DNA of 64,000 bases from Arthrobacter sp. 135MFCol5.1 (GCF_000374865.1 NZ_KB895455.1:204274-268273), one strand, 5' to 3'; positions 16,434-25,837 are shown, counted from the stretch's first letter. Notes: generated by a model from the sequence alone, not told the origin. Translations and numbers: made by a program.

Positions 16434-17042
16434 CTAGGAACCGGATGGAACCAAGGCAAGCAGCACCGGGACGACGCCCAGGCAGATGAAGGCCGGCAGC
16501 GAGCAAAGGCCCAGCGGGACCACCAGCTTCACGCCGAGCGACGCGGCGCGTTTTTCTGCGGCACGGAATCTCTCCCGCCGAAGCCTTGCAGCCTGCGCAT
16601 ACAGGATCGCGGACGAGGGTGCGCCGGTCAGCGCGGCAAACCCCAGGGCATCCCGAAGCTCCAGGACCTCCGGGAGCCGTACCGCGGAGCTGCGCCACGC
16701 CGTCTCCCAGTCGGCGCCGATGGCCAACGCGGAGACCACAGGACGCAGCGAGTCCCGGTAGTGGGGAGCTGCGGAAGCGGCCACCAGTTCCAGCGAACGT
16801 CCGATTCCGGCGCCGGCATCCAGCATTGCCGCCACGAGTTCGAGCATCATGGCCGTGTCCTTGAGGCCGCGGGCACAGCGGTTTTCGGTCCGCGCAGCCG
16901 CCTGGCGGTGGTTCTCCCGCGGGGTGTCCAGGTTAAGCTGCCGCAGGCGTTGGCGTGACCGGCTGCGGCCCGAGCACGACAACCAGGCAGCCATGGCGAG
17001 GAGCAGGAACAGGGCCGGCCCGTGGCCCCATTCCGGCATCAT
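16434..17042 (-). CDS. tadC: Type II secretion F-domain protein TadC-like
   Basis: 202 residues. The start is set by ATG at 17040-17042 overlapping the tadB stop (ATGATG context); a longer frame to 17084 lies inside tadB. An N-terminal membrane helix (FLLLAMAAWLS) is followed by the cytoplasmic T2SF helical domain (MMLELVAAMLDAGAGIGRSLELVA) and a C-terminal hydrophobic hairpin ending LVVPLGLCSLPAFICLGVVPVLLAL. It is an inner-membrane platform protein that should pair with TadB and couple to the TadA ATPase. Confidence 0.87.
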   Translation of the reverse strand: MMPEWGHGPALFLLLAMAAWLSCSGRSRSRQRLRQLNLDTPRENHRQAAARTENRCARGLKDTAMMLELVAAMLDAGAGIGRSLELVAASAAPHYRDSLRPVVSALAIGADWETAWRSSAVRLPEVLELRDALGFAALTGAPSSAILYAQAARLRRERFRAAEKRAASLGVKLVVPLGLCSLPAFICLGVVPVLLALVPSGS

Positions 17043-17836
17043 GGCCCTGACTCCGCGGCGGCCGAAACGAGCCGGGCGGACCACACCCGGCCGGCCATGG
17101 TAAGGACTACGCCGCCTGCCAGCGCTGCCAGTCCCAGCGGAGTGCCCAGCAGCGTGGCCACCGGATCGACCCCCAAGGCTGCGCCCAGGCCGAGTCCCAT
17201 CAACGGAAGCCAGGTCAGCAGGCGGACCGTGGCCTTAGGCCCGGCGAGGGCCGTCTGCCTGGCGGCGTCGGCGTCCTCCGCGGCCTCCAGCTGGGCCGCG
17301 AACCTGGTCAGCACGTCAGCGAGCGGGCATCCACTGGCTTCAGCGATATCGAGGCAGGCCGCCAGCTCGGACCATGTTCCGGCTTCACGGTCCCGGCCCG
17401 GAAATGCCGTGGGAAGCACCCGACGGATGGCCTCGGACACGGGAGCTCCGGTAGCCGCGGCTGCACGCGCTGATGCGAGGACTGTGGTTGACCCCCTCGA
17501 CAGTACGGGGCCCAGGGAGCGTGCGGCGTCCTGGAGCCGCTGCTCTTGGCCGCCGGGGACGCCGTACACGGTCCACAGTTCATCCCACAGCCGGGCGGGC
17601 GTCCTTCCGCCCCTGAGCAGCGCCGCCAATTGCTGCACCACCAGGGTCAGGCCCATTCCGCGTTTACCGACAGAGTCGCGGCCGGCGCGCCGGGACCACG
17701 GCACCATCGTGCGCCTGGTGGTTCGTTGCGCACCCGGGGAATTCCGCGCCACGGAACGCAGCCTCGCCGGCGCACGCAGCGGCGGTTTGAGGAGCAGCGC
17801 GGCGGTGCAAAGGAGCGCCGCCAGGAAGAGTGTCAC
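17039..17836 (-). CDS. tadB: Type II secretion F-domain protein TadB-like
   Basis: 265 residues from a GTG at 17834-17836 that overlaps the tadA stop by 4 bases (GTGA). The open frame extends upstream to 18187 but that part is antisense-like low-complexity sequence within tadA. One N-terminal helix (LFLAALLCTAALLL) precedes a basic linker, the T2SF domain (VVQQLAALLRGGRTPARLWDEL, then LAACLDIAEASGCPLADVLTRF) and a C-terminal pair of helices (LLTWLPLMGLGLGAALG). It is the second platform protein of the Tad machine. Confidence 0.87.
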   Translation of the reverse strand: MTLFLAALLCTAALLLKPPLRAPARLRSVARNSPGAQRTTRRTMVPWSRRAGRDSVGKRGMGLTLVVQQLAALLRGGRTPARLWDELWTVYGVPGGQEQRLQDAARSLGPVLSRGSTTVLASARAAAATGAPVSEAIRRVLPTAFPGRDREAGTWSELAACLDIAEASGCPLADVLTRFAAQLEAAEDADAARQTALAGPKATVRLLTWLPLMGLGLGAALGVDPVATLLGTPLGLAALAGGVVLTMAGRVWSARLVSAAAESGP

Positions 17837-19137
17837 AGGGCTTCCCCGGAATCCAGCCCCAACCGGGCAGCCAGCGCAGGCCACGCCGGACCCGGCTTTC
17901 CGGATTCCTCGACGGCCGGCACCACGCCTAGGCCCTCGGGACCGTCGCCGAGGAGTCCCACACAGAGGACTTCCCTGCCCCGGGGCGTCCGGCCGAGGTG
18001 GATGACCACGTCCAGCGCGCTGGCAGCCTGGAGCCGCACGGCCTCCGGTCCCAATCCGGCGAGGGCCCCGAGTGCTGTGAGCCTGGCCGGCACCGCCGTT
18101 GCGGTGTTGGCATGGATGGTTCCGCCGCCACCGCTGTGGCCGGTGTTCATCGCGGTGAGGAGCTCGCGCACTTCGGGCCCCCGGCACTCGCCCACCACCA
18201 GGCGGTCCGGGCGCATGCGCAGGGCCTGCCTGACGAGTTCCCCCAGGTCCACGGCTCCCCCGCCTTCAAGGTTTCCATGACGCGATTCAAGGGCCACCAC
18301 GTGCGGGTGGACCGGGTTGAGCTCGGACGCATCCTCGATCAGGACGAGGCGTTCGTCCGGCGCACACAATCCCAACAACGTGGACAGCAGCGTGGTCTTG
18401 CCGGAACCGGTGGCCCCGCTGACCAGGAAGCTTAACCTCCTGGCCACCACGGCCTCCAGCACTGCCTGCACCCGCGCGCCGAACATTCCGGCGGCCCGAA
18501 GCTCCGCCATGGTGAACACCTGCTCCCGGCGGATCCGGATGCTCAGGAGCGTCCCGGACGTGGAAACCGGCGGCAACACGGCGTGGACACGGTAGCCGCC
18601 GGCAAGCCTTACATCGACGCACGGCGAGCCGTCATCCAGGCGACGGCCACCTGCAGCCACAAGCCTGCCGGCCAGTGCCCGCACCTGGGCTTCATCGGCG
18701 AACCGGACGGAAACCCGCTCGATGCCATGTCCCCGGTCCACCCAGACAGAACCCGGCTCGTTCACGAAAATGTCCGTGACGGCCGGATCCCGGGTGAGTT
18801 CCTGAAGCGGGCCCAGGCCGTTGAGTTCGGCGCTGATCCGCTCTACTGCTGCCAGCGAACCGGCGGTACCCAGCAGCTTGCCGGTGGCCTGGACCGCCGC
18901 GGCAACCCGTGAAGGCGTCACGGCCCCTGCCTCGGCCATCATCGACTCGCGGACCGACTCCAGCAGGCCGGCGTCCACTGCCCTTCCGGTCCCTGCTGCA
19001 TCCCGCGACCGCCAGGAGCGGCCTGCCTGGTTGGTTTCCAGGATCCGGGCGCTCCGCCGGGCGCCGGCGTTTCCTTGCGCCGCCCCGCTGCCCGGATCCC
19101 GCCCAATGATTCCGGGAGTTCCCTGCGGGTGCCTCAT
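17833..19137 (-). CDS. tadA: Tad secretion/pilus assembly ATPase TadA (CpaF-like)
   Basis: 434 residues. Type II/IV secretion ATPase: the N-terminal domain includes ELNGLGPLQELTRDPAVTDIFVN, Walker A is VSGATGSGKTTLLS, the Asp box is LVLIEDASELNP, and the Walker B/His-box region is RLVVGECRGPEV with GTIHANT. It is cytoplasmic, hexameric in the family, and drives fibre extrusion with TadB/TadC. The start overlaps the stop of the CpaE-like gene by 4 bases, so the whole operon is translationally coupled from ssd to tadC. The first ~60 residues are poorly conserved in type. Confidence 0.94.
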   Translation of the reverse strand: MRHPQGTPGIIGRDPGSGAAQGNAGARRSARILETNQAGRSWRSRDAAGTGRAVDAGLLESVRESMMAEAGAVTPSRVAAAVQATGKLLGTAGSLAAVERISAELNGLGPLQELTRDPAVTDIFVNEPGSVWVDRGHGIERVSVRFADEAQVRALAGRLVAAGGRRLDDGSPCVDVRLAGGYRVHAVLPPVSTSGTLLSIRIRREQVFTMAELRAAGMFGARVQAVLEAVVARRLSFLVSGATGSGKTTLLSTLLGLCAPDERLVLIEDASELNPVHPHVVALESRHGNLEGGGAVDLGELVRQALRMRPDRLVVGECRGPEVRELLTAMNTGHSGGGGTIHANTATAVPARLTALGALAGLGPEAVRLQAASALDVVIHLGRTPRGREVLCVGLLGDGPEGLGVVPAVEESGKPGPAWPALAARLGLDSGEAL

Positions 19138-20333
19138 GCCACGTCCCCCGCGTACAGGTCATCGCCCAGCCAATCGAGGGCGGCGGCGGCGAAGCGCCGG
19201 ATGTTGCGCCGCTTCCCCAAGTCCAGCAGGCGGCCCGCTTCCGTGGCACCTGGTACGGCGCGCAGTTCAGGGATCCTGCCATGCACCGGCAGCCCGACGG
19301 CGTCGGCGATCAGTGAACTGTCCAACGCGGCGCCCGAACGCCCGCGGACCAGCAGTGCCGCCTCGACCGGGGGAAGCTCCTGGAGCAGTCGCACGGTTGC
19401 CACCGCCGCCTTAAGTTGGGCCGGGACCACCACCATGATCCGGTCGCAGTCCCACGCCACCGTGGTCAGCGGCCCTGCACCCCGCCCCACATCGACCACC
19501 ACCAGTTCGTAGCCACGGCGGGCGGCGTCGAGGACCTCGGCCATGGCAGCGGCAGGGACCGGCAGCGGTTGCTCCCGGGTGGCAGGCCACGAGAGGAAGG
19601 ACAACCCTCCCGCCGCAGGCAGGGAATCCACCAGCTGCACGGGGTCGATGCTGCCCCTGGCCTCGGCGAGGTCCGGCCAGCGGAGGCCAGGATTGTCCTC
19701 CGCGGCGAGCGCAAGTTCAAGTCCCCCGCCCCAGGGATCGCCGTCAACCATCAGGACGCGCACACCGAGCCGGGCGGCTGCCTGCGCAATCCAGATGGCA
19801 GCCGTGGTGGCCCCTGCCCCGCCGCACCCGCCCGTGATGCCCAGGACCACTCCACCCGGACCCGGTGAGCGGGACCGGCTGAGGTGGTCTGCCAGCCAGG
19901 CCGCGGCGTCCGGTAGTACGGCAACGCGTTCCGCCCCCAGGGCGGCGGCGAGGTGCCAGAGGCTGTCCCCTTCACCGTCCAGGCCAACCATGACCGCCGG
20001 CGTGCGTCTGCGCGGCGGCAGTTCCCGCACATCGCTGCCCACAAGGACTGCTGCCGCGGTATCCCAGTGCCGCCCGGCTTCGACGGCATCGGGGACAACA
20101 CGCAAGTGCGCCCCCGCGGCCGCCACGATGCGCTCCACCTCGGAACGCAGTACCCCGGAGGCGGTGACCAGCAATACTTCACCGGACCCATCCGGCAGCC
20201 AGGCCGCGCCTCGTACGTCCCTCCCATCGGCTGACCCAACAGTCGGGCCTGCTTCCCCGTCCGGCGGCCGCCGCGAAGGTGCCCCGGAATGTCCCGGGCC
20301 GGACCGGGGTGCGTTCAGCTGGTGCCTGCTCAT
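19134..20333 (-). CDS. ssd: CpaE/Ssd-like MinD-family P-loop protein of the Tad locus
   Basis: 399 residues. The start is ATG at 20331-20333; the long frame upstream runs into the divergent polymerase gene. A receiver-like N-terminal domain (VLLVTASGVLRSEVERIV) is followed by a MinD/ParA-type domain with deviant P-loop GITGGCGGAGATTAA. It lacks the usual KGGxGK lysine, as in CpaE proteins. LMVDGDPWGGGLELAL and LVVVDVGRG are the switch regions. CpaE proteins localise the Tad machine; the mycobacterial homologue Ssd has been linked to septum control. It is the first gene of the seven-gene operon. Confidence 0.88.
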   Translation of the reverse strand: MSRHQLNAPRSGPGHSGAPSRRPPDGEAGPTVGSADGRDVRGAAWLPDGSGEVLLVTASGVLRSEVERIVAAAGAHLRVVPDAVEAGRHWDTAAAVLVGSDVRELPPRRRTPAVMVGLDGEGDSLWHLAAALGAERVAVLPDAAAWLADHLSRSRSPGPGGVVLGITGGCGGAGATTAAIWIAQAAARLGVRVLMVDGDPWGGGLELALAAEDNPGLRWPDLAEARGSIDPVQLVDSLPAAGGLSFLSWPATREQPLPVPAAAMAEVLDAARRGYELVVVDVGRGAGPLTTVAWDCDRIMVVVPAQLKAAVATVRLLQELPPVEAALLVRGRSGAALDSSLIADAVGLPVHGRIPELRAVPGATEAGRLLDLGKRRNIRRFAAAALDWLGDDLYAGDVA

Positions 20334-20434
20334 GGAGCCACTCTGTCCACATCCCGACCCGTGGAGTAGGCAGGAAATCCTGTATGTGGACAACGTGCGT
20401 CGGGGCAGCTCCGCGGACAGGGCAGAATTGGAGC

Positions 20435-22168
20435 ATGTACCTGCTGCTCGCCGCCCATTCCCGCGGCGCGGTACTCCAGCAACTGACGCAGGCGGGACAT
20501 CCCGAACCGGCCAACCCGGAACCCCGGCCCGTGGCACTGACGGACCTTGCCGCCGTCGTCCGCGACCTGGAAGCCCGGCGCCCCGGCGGCCAGCCGCCCC
20601 GCTGGATTTGGCACCGGACGCAGGACTGGTATCCGGCACTGCTCACATCCGGGGTGGAGGTGGAGCGTTGCTATGACGTCAGCCTCTGCGGCAACATCCT
20701 GGCCTTTTCGCAGTTCAGCGCGCACACCGAGTACGCCCGGAACACGGACCGGGTCCCCGTGGAGGATCCGCTGCTGCCCCCGAAGACACTGCTGCCGCCG
20801 CGTCCCCCCGCAGACCAGGGCGCATTGTTCGACGACCCCAACGCCGGTGCCGCGCCGGGCGTGTCCCTGGACGAGCTCCGAACCGAGTACGCTGCCCAGC
20901 AGGCCGCCATGGCTGCGGTGGACACGGCGGAAAACCGCCGGAACCGGCTCCAGCTGCTGCTGGCGGCGGAGTCAGCGGGCGCCATGGTGGCTGCGGAGAT
21001 GCAGCACGCCGGCGTCCCGTGGCGCGAAGACCTGCACGAACAAATACTGTCCGGCCACCTCGGGCCCCGGCCCTCCGCCGGGCAGCGTCCGCCTAGGCTC
21101 GAAGCGTTGGCGGCGGAACTGCGCGGCCTGCTCAACGCACCCGGACTCAATCCCGATTCGCCGCAGGACTTGATGCGGGCCCTGCACCGTAACGGAATCG
21201 AGGTGAAGAGCACCCGGAAATGGGAGCTGAGGGAGTCGAGCCACCCGGTCATTGAGCCGCTCTTGGAGTACAAGAGCCTGTCCCGGCTGCACACAGCCAA
21301 CGGCTGGTCCTGGTTGGATGCCTGGGTGGACGGCGGCCGGTTCCGGCCGGAGTACGTCGTGGGGGGCGTGGTCTCGGGCCGCTGGGCTTCCCGCGGCGGC
21401 GGCGCCCTGCAGATTCCACGCCAGGTCCGCGGTGCCGTGCACGCCGATCCCGGCTACAAGCTCATCGTTGCGGACGCCTCGCAGCTCGAACCCCGGGTCC
21501 TGGTGGCCCTTGCCCAGGATTCGTCCATGGCGGAGGCGGCCCGGGACCAGGACCTCTACGCCGGGATTGCCGCCAAGGGTTTCGGCGGGGACCGGGCCAA
21601 GGCGAAGATGGCGCTGCTGGGCGCAATGTATGGTGCCACCTCCGGTGAAGCAGGCCGGCTGATGCCGCAGCTGGCACGCACCTATCCCCGCGCCGTCGAC
21701 TTCGTGGAGCGGGCGGCACGGGCGGGCGAAGCCGGAGGAACGGTCACCACCAGGCTGGGCCGGAGCAGCCCTCCCCCGTCCGAGCGCTGGTACCAAAGCC
21801 AACGTTCGGCAACAGCGGAGGAGCAACGGCGGGCCGAGTCGATCGCCCGGTCGCGGGGCCGTTTCACGCGGAACTTCGTGGTCCAGGGCTCGGCGGCGGA
21901 CTGGGCGGCGTGCTGGCTGGCTGAATTACGACGACGGTTGCGCACCTTGCGGGCTGCAGGCGCGGTGGGGAGCGGGGCCGGCCGGCCCGAGCTGGTGTTC
22001 TTCCTCCACGACGAAGTGATGGTTCACGCGCCGGCAGAGCGGGTGGAGGCTTGCATCGCCGCCATCGAGGAAGCGGCCAGGGCGGCCAAGGAACTGTTGT
22101 TCGGCCCAATACCGGTGGAGTTTCCGGTGAGCCTTGCCGTGGTGGATTCCTACGACCGTGCCAAGTAA
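20435..22168 (+). CDS. Family A DNA polymerase with degenerate 3'-5' exonuclease-like N-terminus
   Basis: 577 residues; ATG at 20435. The N-terminal ~200 residues resemble the exonuclease-like part of actinobacterial bifunctional exonuclease/polymerase proteins (CYDVSLCGNILAFSQF) but lack a clear DEDDy set. The polymerase domain is complete: motif A LIVADASQLEPRVLV, motif B DRAKAKMALLGAMYGA, motif C FFLHDEVMVH. It is shorter than PolA and has no 5'-3' nuclease domain, so it is an accessory polymerase, probably for repair. Divergent from ssd with about 100 bases between starts. Confidence 0.85.
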   Translation: MYLLLAAHSRGAVLQQLTQAGHPEPANPEPRPVALTDLAAVVRDLEARRPGGQPPRWIWHRTQDWYPALLTSGVEVERCYDVSLCGNILAFSQFSAHTEYARNTDRVPVEDPLLPPKTLLPPRPPADQGALFDDPNAGAAPGVSLDELRTEYAAQQAAMAAVDTAENRRNRLQLLLAAESAGAMVAAEMQHAGVPWREDLHEQILSGHLGPRPSAGQRPPRLEALAAELRGLLNAPGLNPDSPQDLMRALHRNGIEVKSTRKWELRESSHPVIEPLLEYKSLSRLHTANGWSWLDAWVDGGRFRPEYVVGGVVSGRWASRGGGALQIPRQVRGAVHADPGYKLIVADASQLEPRVLVALAQDSSMAEAARDQDLYAGIAAKGFGGDRAKAKMALLGAMYGATSGEAGRLMPQLARTYPRAVDFVERAARAGEAGGTVTTRLGRSSPPPSERWYQSQRSATAEEQRRAESIARSRGRFTRNFVVQGSAADWAACWLAELRRRLRTLRAAGAVGSGAGRPELVFFLHDEVMVHAPAERVEACIAAIEEAARAAKELLFGPIPVEFPVSLAVVDSYDRAK

Positions 22169-22322
22169 GGCGCCCGGAGTTCGGCAGGAAAACACGCCTT
22201 TGAGACGCAAGGTAACCTACCCGGCAGTAGCTCGACGGGTACGGTGGCGGCGGTTACAGTCAAAATGGCTGAAGCAGATCCGGTCACTGATGCAACGACG
22301 CATACTAGGGAGGTCCCCGTCC

Positions 22323-22511
22323 ATGGCGGGAAGATTTGAAATACACCGTGTTGGGGACGAGTCCTACCGGCTGCGGCTTACCGACGCCGAAGGGAATATC
22401 GTCGCGGTTTCTCCGACTTTTCCATCCCTGACGATGCTGCGGGACGGAATCAAGGCAATGCGGGAGAATGCCGCCACGGGGATTGTTGTGGACTTGCGCC
22501 GGCAGGCCTGA
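22323..22511 (+). CDS. DUF1508 (YegP-like) small protein, single-domain
   Basis: 62 residues, ATG at 22323 preceded by AGGGAGG at good spacing. It carries one DUF1508 unit (FEIHRVGDESYRLRLTDAEG, then the SLTMLRDGIKAMRENA helix). YegP of E. coli has two such units, so this is the half-length form. Function unknown. It ends 3 bases before the convergent NUDIX gene; no terminator fits between them. Confidence 0.85.
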   Translation: MAGRFEIHRVGDESYRLRLTDAEGNIVAVSPTFPSLTMLRDGIKAMRENAATGIVVDLRRQA

Positions 22512-22514
22512 CGC

Positions 22515-23192
22515 CTAAACCGCAACCGGGTGCAGCCGGTTCCGGTCCCACGGGACGGACCAGCCGAGCTGGTCGAACAGCCCGCTGAGCACAATGCCGG
22601 TGAAGCCCCATACCAGCACGCCGTTGACAGTGAAGGCCGGGCTGTCGAACGTGCGGCCGGCCCGGTGGACGGTGGCCATCACCCGGTTGTCGGGGTCCAG
22701 CAGGTCCCGGACCGGGACGCGGAACACCTGGGCCGATTCACCGTAATCCACCACCCGGACCGGCGACGGGGCATGCCACCAGGCGAGGACCGGCGTCACC
22801 AGGAAGTTGCTGTGCGCCAGGCCCAACTCCTGGAGGGTGCCCAAGACCTCCACGCCGGCCGAGTCCAGCCCGGTTTCCTCTTCGGCTTCCCTCAGCGCAG
22901 CCGCCACCGGTGTTTCGTCCCGGTCGATGCTGCCGCCGGGGAACGCCACCTGCCCCGGGTGGGACCCCAGGGTGTGGGCCCGTTCCAGGAGCAGGACGTC
23001 GAGGTCGGCCGCGGCCAACGGCTTGGCTGACGCGGCAGGGACGTCGTCGAGAACGCCGAAAAGCATGAGGACGGCGGCCCTGCGGGCGCGCTCAACGTCC
23101 ACGGTCAGCGCGGCCCAGCGCGGGTCAGGGGGGCCGGCGGTTCCCGATTCTGCCTGCCGGACCAGCCTGGCGAGGTCTTCGCGCGCGCTCAC
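22515..23192 (-). CDS. NUDIX hydrolase, CoA pyrophosphatase type
   Basis: 225 residues from a GTG start that overlaps the nth stop (GTGA), so it is co-translated with nth. The UPF0035 pattern [21 protein letters not shown] is followed directly by the NUDIX box [20 protein letters not shown]. Together these mark the CoA/acyl-CoA diphosphatase branch (NudL-like), which cleaves CoA to 3',5'-ADP and 4'-phosphopantetheine. The C-terminal part ([18 protein letters not shown]) is also family-typical. Substrate preference is inferred from the family only. Confidence 0.88.
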   Translation of the reverse strand: MSAREDLARLVRQAESGTAGPPDPRWAALTVDVERARRAAVLMLFGVLDDVPAASAKPLAAADLDVLLLERAHTLGSHPGQVAFPGGSIDRDETPVAAALREAEEETGLDSAGVEVLGTLQELGLAHSNFLVTPVLAWWHAPSPVRVVDYGESAQVFRVPVRDLLDPDNRVMATVHRAGRTFDSPAFTVNGVLVWGFTGIVLSGLFDQLGWSVPWDRNRLHPVAV

Positions 23193-24061
23193 GGGGTCCT
23201 CACCTGGGACGCCATCCGGATCTCGGCGGCCCGGTGTTGCTCTGACAGGTACTGCTCCAGCAGGGCTTCGCTGCCGGGCGCCAACTCATATTTCAGGAGC
23301 TTGGCCGCCTTCGCCGGGTCCGTCTCTCCCATGCCATAGGAGGGGCACCAGTTGGCCACGGGGCAGGCACCGCAGGCCGGCTTGCGGGCGTGGCATACGC
23401 GCCGGCCGTGGAAGATGACCCGGTGGGACAGCATGGTCCAGTCCTTGCGCTCGAAGAGCCTGGCCACGTCCTGTTCGATCTGTACGGGATCCTCGGACTG
23501 CGTCCAGCCGAACCTTTTGGTGAGGCGGGCGAAGTGGGTGTCCACAGAGATGCCCGGGACGCCGAAGGCGTTGCCCAGGACTACGTTGGCCGTCTTGCGT
23601 CCGACGCCGGGCAACGTGACCAGGTCCTTCATCCGGCCCGGAACCTCGCCGTCGAAGTCGTCCACAAGGCGCGTGCACAGCGCAAGGACGTTCTTGGCTT
23701 TGGCACGGAAGAATCCGGTGGGCTTAAGGATGGTTTCCAGCTCCATCGGATCCGCTTCCGCCAGGGAACGGGCGTCAGGCCAGCGCGCGAACAGCACTTT
23801 GGTGACCTGGTTGACGGTGACGTCCGTGGTCTGGGCGGACAGCACGGTTGCCACGAGCAGTTCGAAGGGGTTGCGGAAATCGAGCTCCGCGTGGGCGTAG
23901 GGGTATTTTTCCGCCAGCGCCTTGTGGATGCGCCGCGCCCGCCGTTTCAGTGCCAGCAAGGATTCTGCCGGGACCACGGGCATGCCGGGAACCTGGTCTT
24001 TGTTCGCGGTTTGCCCGGCGGGGTCGTTCCCGCCGGGCATGGCCGCACGGAGCCCGGCCAT
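23189..24061 (-). CDS. nth: Endonuclease III
   Basis: DNA glycosylase/AP lyase removing oxidised pyrimidines, 290 residues. The helix-hairpin-helix motif [20 protein letters not shown] contains the catalytic Lys, and [14 protein letters not shown] the catalytic Asp. The [4Fe-4S] cluster ligands are present with exact C-x6-C-x2-C-x5-C spacing ([17 protein letters not shown]). The N-terminus has about 45 extra residues before the core; internal Met codons exist, so the true start may be slightly later. It lies 5 bases downstream of the membrane protein at 24067 and overlaps the NUDIX start. Confidence 0.95.
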   Translation of the reverse strand: MAGLRAAMPGGNDPAGQTANKDQVPGMPVVPAESLLALKRRARRIHKALAEKYPYAHAELDFRNPFELLVATVLSAQTTDVTVNQVTKVLFARWPDARSLAEADPMELETILKPTGFFRAKAKNVLALCTRLVDDFDGEVPGRMKDLVTLPGVGRKTANVVLGNAFGVPGISVDTHFARLTKRFGWTQSEDPVQIEQDVARLFERKDWTMLSHRVIFHGRRVCHARKPACGACPVANWCPSYGMGETDPAKAAKLLKYELAPGSEALLEQYLSEQHRAAEIRMASQVRTP

Positions 24062-24066
24062 GGGCG

Positions 24067-25443
24067 TCAGCCGCGCTCGATGTTGCTGAGGTCGCGCAGG
24101 ATGCCCAGGCGGCCGTCAGTGTGCTGGACCAGGAACTCGTGTCCCCGGTCTTCCAGTGCCAGCACCCACCCGCCGGGTTCGATGACGAAGGCAGGCGCCC
24201 CGGTCCGGGGATCAAAGGCGGTGCGGTGCTGCGCCACGGCAAACCAGAAGGCCTCGTGGGCAGGCTGTGCGTCCGCCTCGTCGTGGCGGGCAGTGGGGTC
24301 CACGGTTGCGCCGATGGGCTCTTCGGGCCGGACCTGCTGGTGCACCGCGGTGGCGGCCGGTGGCTCCCAGGCCGGCTGCGGGGCACCCGCCGCCGGAGCA
24401 GCGGCTGCGCGCGTTTCCTCCGCCGCGGGCGTCGCTGCGGGACGGACGACGTCGGCTGCCTGGGTTTCCTCCGCCGCGGGCGTCGCAGCAGGACGGACGA
24501 CGTCGGCTGCCTGGGTCGGCGGCCCGGCATCCACCTCGGGGGTACGGTCCAAGACCTCCGGTGCGGTGGACACCGGAGTGGAGGATGCCGGCGCGGAAGG
24601 AGCAGGTGCCGAGCCGGAAGGAGCAGGGGCAGGCGCTGCAGCAGCCGAAGCGGGCACGGCGGCCGTGGCGGGCGGCTGCCCGCTGCCGGCAGGTTCGTGG
24701 CTGGCGCCTCCCGGCTGGATCGCGGATGACCCGGCGCCTCCGCTGCCAAAGACGCCTGCACCCTTGAGTCCGAACCCGGTCTTGGACTGGGCGGAGCCGG
24801 ACTCCGGCTTTGCTGGCTTGGGGGCGCGGGGCTTCCGCACCGGCACAGCGGCTTCGCGCGCCACGATATGGGCCGGCGCATCGGCCCGGCCTTTGAAATC
24901 ACCGGCGAGGTAGGGGATGAAGCGGCCGAGGACCGTGGCGGCGAACAGGACGAGGGAGCCGATCAGGCCCACCAGCAGGCTGGTGGTATAGGCGCCGGCA
25001 ACCGACAGGAAGAAAAAGGCGACGGCGAAGGAGGCCACTACCGAGGCGAACTGGTCGATAGACAGCGACCCCACCCGGATTTTAGTGCCCGGCACCAGGC
25101 GGCGTGCAGCGAACAGCGCGCTGGCGATCAGCGGCAGGATGATGCCCAGCCCCAGGAAGAACAGGTTGTTGAGGTTCCACAGGTTGTAGCGGGCGCCGAA
25201 CAGTGGCAGCAGGGATGCGACGAAAAGGATCAGGGTGCCGGCGAAAACTGCAAGGTCGCGCACCGTGAACTGACCGAGCACTGCCTGGTTGGCGTTCGGG
25301 TCAATCTTCCCCGCGGCCGCCTTCTGAGCTGCAGCGGTGCTGCCGGCAGGGTTTTGGTTGCCTGGTCCCCCGGCTGACCCGGAGCCGCCGGGTCCCGCTT
25401 GGGTGTGCGGGGCCGTTCGCTGGCCGAAGCTCTGCTGGTTCAT
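24067..25443 (-). CDS. Membrane protein with Ala/Pro-rich repeat linker and C-terminal conserved domain
   Basis: 458 residues; ATG at 25441-25443 with AAGGAG upstream. Order: polar Gly/Asn/Gln-rich N-terminus (~75 residues); four predicted membrane helices ([71 protein letters not shown]). A long disordered Ala/Pro linker follows, containing a perfect 17-residue tandem duplication ([17 protein letters not shown]), then a C-terminal ~90-residue domain ([23 protein letters not shown]). I do not recognise a named family. It heads the operon with nth and the NUDIX gene, but a functional tie is not evident. Confidence 0.75.
   Translation of the reverse strand: MNQQSFGQRTAPHTQAGPGGSGSAGGPGNQNPAGSTAAAQKAAAGKIDPNANQAVLGQFTVRDLAVFAGTLILFVASLLPLFGARYNLWNLNNLFFLGLGIILPLIASALFAARRLVPGTKIRVGSLSIDQFASVVASFAVAFFFLSVAGAYTTSLLVGLIGSLVLFAATVLGRFIPYLAGDFKGRADAPAHIVAREAAVPVRKPRAPKPAKPESGSAQSKTGFGLKGAGVFGSGGAGSSAIQPGGASHEPAGSGQPPATAAVPASAAAAPAPAPSGSAPAPSAPASSTPVSTAPEVLDRTPEVDAGPPTQAADVVRPAATPAAEETQAADVVRPAATPAAEETRAAAAPAAGAPQPAWEPPAATAVHQQVRPEEPIGATVDPTARHDEADAQPAHEAFWFAVAQHRTAFDPRTGAPAFVIEPGGWVLALEDRGHEFLVQHTDGRLGILRDLSNIERG
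24413..24514 (-). repeat. Two tandem 51-bp coding repeats
   Basis: Two near-identical 51-base units (period 24413 to 24464) lie inside the membrane protein gene and encode the duplicated 17-residue linker unit. They differ by very few bases, so the duplication is young or homogenised. Confidence 0.85.
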
Positions 25444-25837
25444 TCTGCTCTCCTTAGCGTGGCGGCACCGGGCCCGTGCGGACCCGAAAACTGTGCCGTC
25501 TTGACATGCGGTCCGGCTCCGGCCCGGCACGGTCCATGCCGGGCCGGAGCGGTCCGAAGTGAAGTCACAATTCCATCTCAGCCTAGTCAACAGCCAAGCT
25601 GATCACTAGCTGGCACGGGGCCGCCGGAGTGGCCTGCACACCATTCACCGCTTAACAAATGCCGTTCGCTGGCGCATCTGTGACGGCGGGCACATTGGGT
25701 CCGCGGCAAGCATTAGGCTTGGTTGCGGAACAGCTCTTTGCGGTATGTCCGTCCCGGCTGGAGCCCAGTGCCGCGCCAACGGCGGGCCCTGCGGTGACGG
25801 CATCCCGCGGCGACGATCGATGAATGATGAGGTTCAT
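25444..25837. other. 394-bp divergent intergenic region upstream of acs
   Basis: It separates the divergent membrane protein and acs. I see no gene in it. A Crp-like site lies at 25679-25694. An in-frame extension of acs to 25745 is readable but has no ribosome site and is not favoured. The remainder shows no strong hairpin. Confidence 0.6.
25679..25694. promoter_or_regulatory. Candidate Crp/GlxR binding site upstream of acs
   Basis: TGTGA-CGGCGG-GCACA matches the Crp-family consensus TGTGA-N6-TCACA at 9 of 10 positions. It lies 144 bases before the acs ATG. Crp/GlxR control of acetate genes is known in actinobacteria, and a Crp homologue is encoded at 42219. Binding is not shown. Confidence 0.45.

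Noticed and set aside
16273..16698. Longer version of the DUF4244 protein extending to 16698
   Set aside because: The extra 142 residues are Pro/Arg/Gly-rich and overlap tadC; the internal ATG at 16272 has a good ribosome site and gives a normal DUF4244 protein.
11534..25576. Shared 12-mer TCACAATTCCAT in two intergenic regions (11534 and 25565)
   Set aside because: Many 12-mer pairs are expected by chance in 64 kb, the flanks do not match and the positions relative to genes differ.
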